This document shows positions 54,403 to 62,553 of a stretch of DNA of 64,000 bases, piece by piece. A model generated the notes under the pieces. It worked only from the letters and a program-made list of their open reading frames with translations, made no database searches and was not told the origin of the DNA. The translations under genes were made by a program, and so were the position numbers. Within the stretch, counting starts at the first letter, position 1. Every line of letters starts with the position of its first letter. This DNA is from Nitrospirota bacterium (GTDB taxonomy: Bacteria; Nitrospirota; Thermodesulfovibrionia; Thermodesulfovibrionales; Dissulfurispiraceae): assembly GCA_023476565.1 (NCBI GenBank), contig JAMCVZ010000006.1:1-64000 (forward strand), read 5' to 3'.

Positions 54403-55416
54403 ATGAAAAAAACCTTTATAGTATTCATTGCCTTAGCCATATGCGCGTTGTCATCATGTAATCCGGGCAAAGAGAGTATCTATAAGGAAAGCAGGATTAC
54501 CATGGATACCCTCGTCACCATCACCGTATCCTCCTCTTCGGATACCGTTGCAAAAGCAGCCGTTGATAAGGCATTCAGGGAAATTGACAAGCTCGGGAAG
54601 CTCTTGAATTTTTTTGCCGGCGACAGTGAGGTCACGCTGATAAATAAATCCGCAGGATCAATGCCTGTAACGGTCTCTAAAGAAACGCTTGACGTCATAG
54701 AGAGAGCGCTTCACGTGGCCGACAAGACAGAAGGCGCCTTTGACATCAGCATTGGACCTGTGTCATCCCTCTGGGACTTTCACACGAAAACAATGCCCGA
54801 AGAGGACGCACTAAAAGAGAAGTTGAAACTCGTAAGCTATAAAAATGTTGTAATCGACAGGAAGAATTCCACCGTCTTTCTGAAAAAGAAGGGAATGATG
54901 ATCGATCTCGGGGGGATTGCCAAGGGCTATGCCGCGGACAGGGCGGCCGAGGTCTTGAAAAACAGCGGGATAAAATCAGGGATCGTTGCTGCAGCCGGCG
55001 ATATAAGGACCTTCGGAACAAGGCCTGACGGATCCGCGTGGAACATAGGGATAAAGAACCCGAGACAAACCGGCGATGATGACGAAATCCTTGCAGTTAT
55101 ACGACTTTCTGATCAGGCAATATCGACATCCGGCGACTATGAAAGGTATTTTATAAAAAACGGCATACGCTATCACCATATCCTCGATCCGAAAACAGGC
55201 CGTCCTGCTTATGGATGCCGGAGCGTAAGCGTAATAACAAAAGAGGGGGTGTTTACCGATGCCTTTTCCACCGGGGTTTTTGTGCTCGGTCCCCGCAGGG
55301 GAATGGAAATACTTAAAAAAATGGGTTTTGACGGCATTATCGTCGACAGCGACGGGAATATCCTTATGACAGAAGGAATAAAGGGGAAAATTGAGGTCAA
55401 AGGGAACAAACCATAA
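54403..55416 (+). CDS. apbE: FAD:protein FMN transferase ApbE (lipoprotein)
   Basis: The 337-residue product has a lipoprotein signal (lipobox ALSSC). The ApbE domain shows MDTLVTITV, FFAGDSEVTLINKSAG, GAFDISIGPVSSLWDF, MIDLGGIAKGYAADRAAEVL and ISTSGDYERYFIKNGIRYHHILDPKTG. It transfers FMN from FAD to Ser/Thr of extracytoplasmic proteins. It overlaps the next gene by 26 bp. An in-frame ATG at 54382 would still give a signal, so the start is approximate. Confidence 0.93.
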   Translation: MKKTFIVFIALAICALSSCNPGKESIYKESRITMDTLVTITVSSSSDTVAKAAVDKAFREIDKLGKLLNFFAGDSEVTLINKSAGSMPVTVSKETLDVIERALHVADKTEGAFDISIGPVSSLWDFHTKTMPEEDALKEKLKLVSYKNVVIDRKNSTVFLKKKGMMIDLGGIAKGYAADRAAEVLKNSGIKSGIVAAAGDIRTFGTRPDGSAWNIGIKNPRQTGDDDEILAVIRLSDQAISTSGDYERYFIKNGIRYHHILDPKTGRPAYGCRSVSVITKEGVFTDAFSTGVFVLGPRRGMEILKKMGFDGIIVDSDGNILMTEGIKGKIEVKGNKP

Positions 55417-55783
55417 TACAACTTTCGGCGACAAGGTGCTACTGCTGCTCCTTGTTTTTTTATCGGTTTACAGTTTTATCTTTATAAAAGAAGTAATGCC
55501 TGAGGGCTCCGATATCCGGATAGAAGCTGCAGGGAAATTGCTTTATACTCTTCCAATCCATATAAATAAAACGGTTGAGGTCAACGGGCCTCTGGGCACT
55601 ACCGTTGTGGAAATCAGGGACAGCAGGGTAAGGATAAAAGAATCGCCCTGCAACAATAAAATATGCGTACACGAGGGGTGGGTCAGGAGCGGGGCAATCA
55701 TATGCCTGCCCAACAGGGTTATCGTGAGCATAACCGGCAAAGCAAATAAAAAGCATGAAGATATAGATGGAATCACAGGATAA
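55391..55783 (+). CDS. NusG domain II-type membrane protein
   Basis: The 130-residue product has one N-terminal helix (about 15-35) and a NusG_II-like domain (PIHINKTVEVNGPLGTTVVEIRDSRVRIKESPCNNKICVHEGWVRSGAIICLPNRVIV as the readable core) with four cysteines in CNNKIC and the later IIC. TTG at 55391 has AAGGGG before it, overlapping apbE. Such proteins sit in ApbE-linked operons across bacteria; the role is unknown. It overlaps the next gene by 17 bp. Confidence 0.75.
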   Translation: MRSKGTNHNTTFGDKVLLLLLVFLSVYSFIFIKEVMPEGSDIRIEAAGKLLYTLPIHINKTVEVNGPLGTTVVEIRDSRVRIKESPCNNKICVHEGWVRSGAIICLPNRVIVSITGKANKKHEDIDGITG

Positions 55784-56300
55784 GTACCGCGTCGCCTTGC
55801 TCTCCTCTTATGCCCTTGCCCTCCACGGCTTTGAAACCCTGATCCCGTCTCCCATCCCTTGGCTGAGACTGGGCCTGTCTAACATAGTGACCCTCGTTAC
55901 CCTCTATCAATACGGAATGAAACCGGCCCTTATGGTCACCTTGATAAGGGTAGTGCTCGGTTCTTTGTTTCTCGGCACTTTTTTGGGTCCGGCGTTCTTT
56001 TTGAGCCTCGGCGGCGGGCTGGCCGGGGCATTTTCCATGGGGATAGTTATAACGCTCTTCCCGGGGCTCTTCAGTCCCCTGGGCTTGAGCCTTATAGGCG
56101 CCCTCTTTCATAATACAGCGCAGCTCTTTATTGCCTACCTGTTTTTTATACAAAGGATAGATGCGATTATACTTGTAGCCCCTGTCTTGATCGCAGCCGG
56201 GACCCTGACCGGAGCGATTAACGGGATCGCAGCAAGATATCTGGTGATTGAGATACAAAAGGCTGACAGGGAATCCCCCTCGCCCATGACAGGCACTTAG
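55767..56300 (+). CDS. Gx-transporter family membrane protein
   Basis: The 177-residue protein has about five hydrophobic segments, with LIPSPIPWLRLGLSNIVTLVTLY and GTFLGPAFFLSLGGGLAGAFSMG near the ends of helices and Gly-rich turns. It resembles the Gx-transporter / heptaprenyl diphosphate synthase component I family (PF07456). Downstream of apbE and the NusG_II gene with overlaps, it forms a three-gene unit. Substrate is unknown, perhaps a flavin- or quinone-linked compound. Confidence 0.75.
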   Translation: MESQDKYRVALLSSYALALHGFETLIPSPIPWLRLGLSNIVTLVTLYQYGMKPALMVTLIRVVLGSLFLGTFLGPAFFLSLGGGLAGAFSMGIVITLFPGLFSPLGLSLIGALFHNTAQLFIAYLFFIQRIDAIILVAPVLIAAGTLTGAINGIAARYLVIEIQKADRESPSPMTGT

Positions 56301-56376
56301 CCGAATATGACACCGATATCCAAAGTGTAAGCTGTGCTCAGGGATAGTGTGGTGTTTCAGAAATACATGGAATAAG

Positions 56377-56424
56377 TCTGTCATTCGGCAGCGAAGCGAA
56401 GAATCTTGCCGTGAGATTGCTTCG
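56377..56424. repeat. Fragment of the CATTGCGAGCGAAGC-type repeat
   Basis: TGTCATTCGGCAGCGAAGC and GAGATTGCTTCG form diverged opposite arms. It adjoins the GGGGACTGTCCC palindrome, so two repeat families sit end to end in the gap 56301-56520. Confidence 0.65.
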
Positions 56425-56435
56425 TATCGTGCGCT

Positions 56436-56505
56436 GGGGACTGTCCCTATTTACCAACAGTAGGTGGTTTACCACGGACGGAGTCGTAGAATAGGGACTG
56501 TCCCC
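56436..56505. repeat. GGGGACAGTCCC-type palindrome
   Basis: A 70-bp unit from GGGGACTGTCCCTATT to the inverted AATAGGGACTGTCCCC, containing the TACCAACAGTAGGTGGTTTA internal segment in the opposite orientation to 43366-43445. It ends 15 bp before the stop of the small Tat-linked gene. Confidence 0.88.
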
Positions 56506-56520
56506 TCACTCCACGCTACA

Positions 56521-56799
56521 CTATCGGAGGGCGAACTTCTTTTCGCGGGCAAAGTTTTTTATAACGGTCAAAGCCGTATGAAGGCGTTGCAGCTTCAGGT
56601 TTCTCTTCCTGATCAGCTCGGGATTGTTGTACGGGAAGGCTTCTGCACGGATCTCGGTATGCCTGCGCTCAACGGTAAGGTAAAGGACTTTGAGGGCATT
56701 CTCATTGAAGGGTTTCAGAAAAATCGGGTTTACCGCAAGAAAACCTTCCGATATATCGGCAGCAATCGCCTTGAAGTTCCTCTTTACCTGTTCTGCCAT
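56521..56799 (-). CDS. Small conserved-looking protein downstream of tatC
   Basis: The 92-residue product has no signal peptide or membrane segment. It reads as mostly helical, MAEQVKRNFKAIAADIS, a middle with FNENALKVLYLTVERRHTEIRAEAFPY, and a basic helical end. It starts 15 bp after the tatC stop with GGAG upstream, in the same direction, so it is the last gene of the run. I do not recognise the family. Confidence 0.6.
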   Translation of the reverse strand: MAEQVKRNFKAIAADISEGFLAVNPIFLKPFNENALKVLYLTVERRHTEIRAEAFPYNNPELIRKRNLKLQRLHTALTVIKNFAREKKFALR

Positions 56800-56814
56800 A
56801 GCGCTCCGGCCCCG

Positions 56815-57606
56815 TCAGACTTCAGAGATTTCGGTCTTCTTTTTTACGAACAAATACGAAAACCATATGCCTATTTCGTAGAGTACCATGATGGGAACAG
56901 CCATTAAAGTCTGGTTGAACGCGTCGGGGGTAGGGGTCAGGATAGCGCCTAATATGAACGCTACTAAAACAGCGTACTTTCTGTTCCTGGCGAGTGTTTG
57001 AGGAGTAACTATGCCTACCTTCACAAGAAAGACAATAATGACGGGCAGCTCGAATATCACCCCGAAGGCGAGAATGAATTTAAGGCAAAAGTCAACGTAC
57101 TGCCCAACGGAAAGCATGGGCATCAGGAAATCGCCGACTTTGTAAGTGAGGAGAAAACTCAGCGCGAAAGGCAGCACTATAAAGAAGCAGAAAGCGGCCC
57201 CTGCAATAAAGAGCGCCGTTGTCACGAAAATGAACGGGAGCACATATCTCCTCTCTTTTGCGAGGAGCCCCGGAGAAATAAACTTCCAAAGCTGCTGGAA
57301 TATGACCGGAAGCGCGAGTATCAGGCCGGCGACAAGCGCAACTTTGATGTTCATCCAGAAGGCCTCGGCAGGGGCCAGAAATACCAGCTTTGTATTCTGG
57401 AGCTTGTCATGAGGCACAAACCGTACGTACATTTTTGTTACGGAGAAGTCGAGGCTGTACTTAACAGGGAACAGGATGGCCCTGAAGATATCTTCTGAAA
57501 AGTTGAAGGCAACGGCAAAGGTGGCGAGCAGTGCGGCCAGCGATATGATGATCCTTTTCCTCAGTTCGCCGAGATGTGCGGTAAGGGGCAATTTTTCGTC
57601 TTCCAT
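56815..57606 (-). CDS. tatC: Sec-independent protein translocase TatC
   Basis: The 263-residue protein has six membrane helices and the TatC hallmarks: LTAHLGELRKRIIISL at the start, FMNIKVALVAGLILALPVIFQQLWKFISPGL, FELPVIIVFLVKVG and GAILTPTPDAFNQTLMAVPIMVLYEIGIW. It recognises the twin-arginine motif. It lies 31 bp after tatB and downstream of the gene for a Tat-exported Mo enzyme, which is a natural substrate. Confidence 0.95.
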   Translation of the reverse strand: MEDEKLPLTAHLGELRKRIIISLAALLATFAVAFNFSEDIFRAILFPVKYSLDFSVTKMYVRFVPHDKLQNTKLVFLAPAEAFWMNIKVALVAGLILALPVIFQQLWKFISPGLLAKERRYVLPFIFVTTALFIAGAAFCFFIVLPFALSFLLTYKVGDFLMPMLSVGQYVDFCLKFILAFGVIFELPVIIVFLVKVGIVTPQTLARNRKYAVLVAFILGAILTPTPDAFNQTLMAVPIMVLYEIGIWFSYLFVKKKTEISEV

Positions 57607-57637
57607 CAGTTATGCCCCTTTGGTGCCCTGCAGTTTT

Positions 57638-57943
57638 CTAGGATTTGTCTTTTCCGGGATCCCTGTTTCCCTCTTCTTTGGCTGGCTCATGTGTATATGC
57701 ATTATCCGTTGTTATGCCTTTATTTTCATTCTCTTTGTTTTCTTTTTCGGGTTCCTGTGTTACCGGCTGCTTTATTTCATGCAATTCAGCGTCCATTTGC
57801 TCGCGCACGCCCTGCATGGCCCTTTTCAGTTCAGCGATTCCTTTTCCGAGTGACCTTCCCAGTTCGGGTAATCTCTTGGGACCGAAAACAAGGAGAGCAA
57901 CGACAAATATTACTATGAGTTCCTGTATTCCCAGGTCAAACAT
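57638..57943 (-). CDS. tatB: Twin-arginine translocase TatB-like subunit
   Basis: The 101-residue product starts MFDLGIQELIVIFVVALLVFGPKRLPELGRSLGK, a short helix with FGPKRLPELG hinge followed by an amphipathic helix and an acidic/polar tail. An acidic residue in the helix (Glu8) is typical of TatB, although a TatA role is not excluded as no other TatA is nearby. It precedes tatC. Confidence 0.9.
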   Translation of the reverse strand: MFDLGIQELIVIFVVALLVFGPKRLPELGRSLGKGIAELKRAMQGVREQMDAELHEIKQPVTQEPEKENKENENKGITTDNAYTHEPAKEEGNRDPGKDKS

Positions 57944-57966
57944 ACGTTCTTTAATTATAACATAAA

Positions 57967-58824
57967 CTATTCTTCATACATTCTCTGCATCTTCCTCTTC
58001 TCCCTGGGGAGGATAACGCTGACGGAGAACAGCAGCCTGTAATCAGGATTTCTGTTTTTGATATCAAAGCCCACCCCTATAGTGGTATAAAGATAATCGG
58101 TTGTTGCGATCCTGTATCCAAGCCTCCATTCCAAGAGGTCTATTTTGTTCTTGAAATAATTCTTTCTTCCCGCAAGCTCGGCAAGCACTTTCGAGTTGTG
58201 TGCTACAGCCAATTCCGTCCCGATGTTTAACAGGTATTCATCTTTAAGGCCCTCTTTCTGAGGACTTGAATACAATGCGTTGAGATGTCCTTTGAAAGGG
58301 CCGACCTTCTTGGTAAGCACTAACCCCCCTCCGAGCCCGCCGTCGGTCGAGAATTCATCTTTGCCCGAGGGCGGAGATACCGTCAGGATATATGCAACTG
58401 CAGGGACAACCGTTCCCTCATCCATAATCCTGTGCTTGATGCCGAAACTTACATCCTCGAACCCGTCAACCCTGTTCTGCCATCCTAACACATAGGGGAG
58501 CGTCATATTCAGTTCAAACCTGTCATGAAGTCCGTAGGCGAACTGAAAAATGGTCCGGTTAAAGTTAGGCCCATAGGATTTTTCGAAGCCCAAGCCTAAC
58601 CCGATTTTATTTTGTTTAAGACTTTCGGCGCTGAAAGTAGAAAAGACCCCGTAGGGCGGGAGCGGCTGCAATCCCTTTATATCGAAGGCATAAGCAGGAA
58701 GTGAGAGATAAGAGGCAAGAAAGGAAAAACAAAAAATAAAAGCTGTAATGAAATGGATTTTCCTATCCTTATTATTACCCCCTTCCCGTTTCTTGCTTCT
58801 CACTTGCCGTAACCGTTTGCTCAT
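57967..58824 (-). CDS. Outer-membrane beta-barrel protein (MetA/phenol-pathway-like)
   Basis: The 285-residue product has an N-terminal basic stretch, a signal (HFITAFIFCFSFLASYLSLPAYA) and alternating beta strands: FSAESLKQNKIGLGLGFEKSY, FQFAYGLHDRFELNMTLPYV, VDGFEDVSFGIKHRIMDE. It resembles transporter-type barrels of the MetA-pathway family. Between tatB and the torD-like gene in the operon, it may supply a substrate route for the Mo enzyme. The ATG at 58824 is the only conventional start, though no good SD precedes it. Confidence 0.72.
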   Translation of the reverse strand: MSKRLRQVRSKKREGGNNKDRKIHFITAFIFCFSFLASYLSLPAYAFDIKGLQPLPPYGVFSTFSAESLKQNKIGLGLGFEKSYGPNFNRTIFQFAYGLHDRFELNMTLPYVLGWQNRVDGFEDVSFGIKHRIMDEGTVVPAVAYILTVSPPSGKDEFSTDGGLGGGLVLTKKVGPFKGHLNALYSSPQKEGLKDEYLLNIGTELAVAHNSKVLAELAGRKNYFKNKIDLLEWRLGYRIATTDYLYTTIGVGFDIKNRNPDYRLLFSVSVILPREKRKMQRMYEE

Positions 58825-58871
58825 TGTTAAAGAGAATATCAAAAATACCCCTTTATGTCAAATCGAGCCAC

Positions 58872-59534
58872 TTAAGAAATGACTCCACTGAGAACAAACG
58901 CAGCACCTCTGTAGAAGTCCTCTTGCGCGAAATTTACGATCTTATCTACAAAAAAAGGCAACCATAATACCATGTGTTCACTTAGAAAGTCGCTTCTTAT
59001 CTCAAAGAGCCTTGATGCCTCCCGGCGGTCTCCCTGTTCAAACAATTCAATTATCCTTTGGGCCAGATAATAAACGAACTCAAGCTCTATGCCGATATGG
59101 TCGTCAGGGATACTGTAAAGCTCTTTGACCGCCATGCCTGCCTCAAGGTATCTTTTTCTGACGTCAATAGTCTCCCCGGTCATCAATGAACGGGATTCAG
59201 AAAGATAAAAGGAGGCATAAGGTATTGCCGGTGGATTTTTTGGACCTATGAATAAACGGGTATATTCGATGGCAAGCTCCTCCATCCATTCATCAAGCCT
59301 GTGTTTATTTTTCTTTACCGAGTCTACTATTAAGTTTAATCCATAAGATATTTCACCTGATAATCCCCCCTCACACCCCTTTAATAAAGGGGGGCTGGGG
59401 GGATTATTTTCATCTATTTCCGGATGGACGTCAATCTTTCCAATGCCCTCAATAAGCTCCTTTGACGGCTCATTTAAAAACAGCTGCCTCAAAAGGTTAT
59501 ATATGTAAAGTTCTTCTTTTAGTTCGTCTATCAT
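58872..59534 (-). CDS. TorD/DmsD-family chaperone with repeat insertion
   Basis: The 220-residue product has the all-helical TorD fold: YIYNLLRQLFLNEP, WMEELAIEYTRLFIGPKNPPAIPYASFYLSESRSLMTG and DDHIGIELEFVYYLAQRIIELFEQGD. Such chaperones insert cofactor and guard the Tat signal of Mo enzymes. Residues about 43-60 (ENNPPSPPLLKGCEGGLSG) derive from a C-run/G-run palindrome in frame, similar to that in ribD. The start at 59534 follows GAGG. The gene lies directly after the Mo enzyme. Confidence 0.85.
   Translation of the reverse strand: MIDELKEELYIYNLLRQLFLNEPSKELIEGIGKIDVHPEIDENNPPSPPLLKGCEGGLSGEISYGLNLIVDSVKKNKHRLDEWMEELAIEYTRLFIGPKNPPAIPYASFYLSESRSLMTGETIDVRKRYLEAGMAVKELYSIPDDHIGIELEFVYYLAQRIIELFEQGDRREASRLFEIRSDFLSEHMVLWLPFFVDKIVNFAQEDFYRGAAFVLSGVIS
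59361..59406. repeat. C-run/G-run palindrome inserted in the torD-like gene
   Basis: TAATCCCCCC (59361-59370) and GGGGGGATTA (59397-59406) are perfect inverted arms. They lie inside the coding region, near residue 43-60 of the chaperone. Related to 33800-33843. Confidence 0.9.
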
Positions 59535-59584
59535 TGTCACCTCTTAGTTCTAAATCAAAATTATTTTTGGCAAACTTCTCAATA

Positions 59585-59659
59585 TGTCATTGCAAGGAGC
59601 GGAGCGACAAAGCAATCCCCCTTACTTAGAGATTGCTTCGCCTTTGGCTCGCAATGACA
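59585..59659. repeat. Complete CATTGCGAGC-type palindromic repeat
   Basis: TGTCATTGCAAGGAGC at the left and GGCTCGCAATGACA at the right are inverted, with internal AGCAATC/GATTGCT arms. It lies between the Mo enzyme stop and the torD-like start. Partial relatives: 17722-17823 and 56377-56424. Confidence 0.85.
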
Positions 59660-59683
59660 AGACTGATGCGTGACCCTTACTAT

Positions 59684-62530
59684 CTATGCTTTCTTCACCC
59701 TTACAATCATATCCGCATAGCCGGGGAACCCCATTATAGGGCTTAATACATCAGGGTCTACAAGGTCGTTGTGGCTCGGCGTATAATCCTTAGTCTTATA
59801 CGCAGGGCCCATGCCGGGGCTGAACCTTCCGCCTGTTGCAAAGCCTATTTTAATGACACCCGGCCTTATTCCCCCGGAGGCAAATACCTTGCCCTTCGTA
59901 GATTTGCCGAGCGGGTTTTCCACAGCCACCATATCACCGTTTTTAATCCCCAGTTTCTTCGCATCATCCGTGTTCATCCATATGGTGCCGACGGAATAGG
60001 TATTCGCCTTGAACTTCATCTTCATCGTTTTCATGGGCTCGACACCCATGGGCATGGCTTCAGGCACTTCCGCCTCGAACTCCTTGTTCATGGGCTGCCA
60101 GGTACCCTCTGCCTTGATCTCTCCAAGCCAGGGTATCATCTGCGTGCCGCTCATGGCGTGGTGGACACGACCGCAGATAAGCTGGAAGGGATAATCCTTT
60201 GCATATTTTTTATATTCCGGATTTGTGTAGGGGTTCCACTTCGTTTCAAACCAGAAAAAGGTTGACGGGAATTTGCTGAACCCTATCTCCTTCAAGCCGA
60301 GCGGCACTTCGCCTCCTGCCTTTTCGATCTTCTCGTTATAGGACTTATAGCCTCCGTAACGCTTTCCTCCGTCCGTCCAGTCAAACTTGAATTCAATGAG
60401 CTTTGTGGAGGTATTGGGGAATGCCTTGTTCGGCTCGTCCGCATTGTGCTTTTTATACCTGTACCAGCTCATGGGCCAGATGGCAACGCCGTTGTTGTTC
60501 CTCAGCCACTCAACGGTGACAGGCTTCCCTTTTACGACCTTGCTCTTGTCGTCAATGGTGACCTCGCCCTTTTCAAGAGAGTCCGGTGTGCCGATGAGTT
60601 TATAGCCTTCGGGATATCTCGGGTAGGGCAGCGGAGTTCCTACGTTAACCCTGCCCGGCGCTACAGCGAGCATCTCGTTGACGAAATCCTCTTCTGTTTT
60701 ATACTTTTCCCAGAAGTCGGATGCCTTAATGTCGCTGTCTCCAAGCTCATTCAGCTTCTTTGCGAGCAGCTTCATAATATCAGTTGGTTTTTTAGACTCA
60801 TGGAGGGGTTTTATTACCGCATCCCTGTTGTATATCACCTGATGGGATGGGTAAATGTCGCTCAGGCTCTGTCTCTCCGCATAGCTCGCCTCCGGGAGAA
60901 TCACGTCCGCGTAGAGGGCGCTTTCGAGGTTGAGGCTGTCTATAAACACAAAGAGCTCAAGCTTGTAATTACCTGAGGCGTCTTTTGCCGTGATAGCCTT
61001 TTCCCATTTCCATGGAGCAGAGCCGGTCAGCAACGAATTCCCTGTCCTCAGAATATAAGCTTTCATAGGATAATTGTGCCCCCTGAACGGCCCATATTTA
61101 AGCTCAATGCCGTTCATTATCACATCAGGATAATCAGCTACCACATCATCCCATGCTGCGGGATATTTGCTGCCAAAGGAGTCTTTGTGAAGGTGTTCTA
61201 CTTCACCCTCAACCTCTTTGCCGTTTATAATCCTCTTTACCTTTCTTGACTTGAACTGCTTGCCTGTTGCAGAACCTCCCTTGTCTGACTTTACAAGCTC
61301 TGTGTCTATCACACCGCCGGGTACGTCAAAGTTACCGGTTATTACATTAAGGGCGACGCCGATGATCGAGCAACAGTAACCGTTGTAATGGTGTCCCGGC
61401 GACTGCATGCCCCAGACAAGGGCTGCCGGCTTTGTTATTCCGAACATGTGGGCAAGATCTTCAATCTGCTTTTTTGAAAGGCCGGTTCTGTCCGCAGCCC
61501 AATCAAGGCTGAAGTAGCTCAATCCATTAACCGGGTCTTTCTTCTGCCACCACGACTTGAAGGCATCCATGAACTCATCCCAGCCCATAACATATTTCTT
61601 CATGTTCCAGTCAATGTATCTCCTGTCAGGGTCATCAGGATTATCGTGCTCAAGTATGTATCTGAGCATTGCAGCAAAGAGGTCCCCGTCCGTGCCTGCC
61701 CGTGGAGAAAGCCATATGTCCGCTGCTGTTGCAGTATTTGAGTAGGCCGGATCGATAACTACCACCTTGCACCCGTTTTCAACCTTTGCGCCGACAGTCC
61801 CTCTCTGTTCATAGAATATCCTTGTTGCAACAAAGGGGTTCCAGCCGTTATAGACGATGAGCTTTGTTTTGTAGGTGTGGTCTTTCTTCAGAGAGCCGTC
61901 AGGCTGCCTTACGAGCTGGGGCCGCATGACATCGGGCTCCCACCTTTTGCCGCCTACCATTAATTTGGGACCGTGCCTTCTTGGAACATCACATAAAGAG
62001 CCATGCTCAACACAATTTGGCGTGCCAAAGGCAAAGAAGAGCCTCCAATACTGATCCCTGTCAGTAACGTCTCCGCAGTCCAAAATGACAGATTCCGCTC
62101 CGTGCTTTTTCTTTATGTCCGCCAGTTTTCTCCCGATGTGATCAATGGCCTCATCCCATGTCACACGTTTGAACTTTCCCTCTCCCCGCTTTCCGACCCT
62201 TATCATCGGGTACTTCAGCCTGTAGGGGGAATAGACCAATTGTTGGCCTGAAGCGCCTTTTGCACAGGCTGTGCCGTCATTCATGGGCACGGCTTTATTG
62301 CCGTAAATTTTCGCTATTTTGCCGTCCTTCACCCACATCTCAAGACCGCACTCTGACGGACACATACAATCAGCGGTATATCTCACCTCATATTTACCCA
62401 TCGCTTTCTGCATTGCCTCTGCCTCAGCAGGAGAAAGTCTTTTTAGAGATAAAAGTCCTGCATTGTCCAACGCTGCTACTCCTGCCAATGCCCCGGCATA
62501 TTTTAAAAATACCCTTCTCGATACCTGCAT
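59684..62530 (-). CDS. Tat-exported molybdopterin oxidoreductase, DMSO reductase superfamily
   Basis: The 948-residue product has a Tat signal (SRRVFLK, residues 4-10). The FeS motif is unusual in spacing: Cys55, Cys57, Cys61, Cys89 (CMCPSEC), with Asp54 where the first ligand of a CxxC would lie. Cys180 (HGSLCDVPR) is the likely Mo ligand, as in polysulfide/thiosulfate- and arsenate-reductase-type enzymes. The bis-MGD domain motifs follow. Substrate is unknown. Paired with the FeS subunit (24 bp upstream) and a TorD-like chaperone; no membrane anchor gene is in the window. The ATG follows GGGAGGTG. Confidence 0.9.
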   Translation of the reverse strand: MQVSRRVFLKYAGALAGVAALDNAGLLSLKRLSPAEAEAMQKAMGKYEVRYTADCMCPSECGLEMWVKDGKIAKIYGNKAVPMNDGTACAKGASGQQLVYSPYRLKYPMIRVGKRGEGKFKRVTWDEAIDHIGRKLADIKKKHGAESVILDCGDVTDRDQYWRLFFAFGTPNCVEHGSLCDVPRRHGPKLMVGGKRWEPDVMRPQLVRQPDGSLKKDHTYKTKLIVYNGWNPFVATRIFYEQRGTVGAKVENGCKVVVIDPAYSNTATAADIWLSPRAGTDGDLFAAMLRYILEHDNPDDPDRRYIDWNMKKYVMGWDEFMDAFKSWWQKKDPVNGLSYFSLDWAADRTGLSKKQIEDLAHMFGITKPAALVWGMQSPGHHYNGYCCSIIGVALNVITGNFDVPGGVIDTELVKSDKGGSATGKQFKSRKVKRIINGKEVEGEVEHLHKDSFGSKYPAAWDDVVADYPDVIMNGIELKYGPFRGHNYPMKAYILRTGNSLLTGSAPWKWEKAITAKDASGNYKLELFVFIDSLNLESALYADVILPEASYAERQSLSDIYPSHQVIYNRDAVIKPLHESKKPTDIMKLLAKKLNELGDSDIKASDFWEKYKTEEDFVNEMLAVAPGRVNVGTPLPYPRYPEGYKLIGTPDSLEKGEVTIDDKSKVVKGKPVTVEWLRNNNGVAIWPMSWYRYKKHNADEPNKAFPNTSTKLIEFKFDWTDGGKRYGGYKSYNEKIEKAGGEVPLGLKEIGFSKFPSTFFWFETKWNPYTNPEYKKYAKDYPFQLICGRVHHAMSGTQMIPWLGEIKAEGTWQPMNKEFEAEVPEAMPMGVEPMKTMKMKFKANTYSVGTIWMNTDDAKKLGIKNGDMVAVENPLGKSTKGKVFASGGIRPGVIKIGFATGGRFSPGMGPAYKTKDYTPSHNDLVDPDVLSPIMGFPGYADMIVRVKKA

Positions 62531-62553
62531 ATTTACACCTCCCATCTGTTGGA

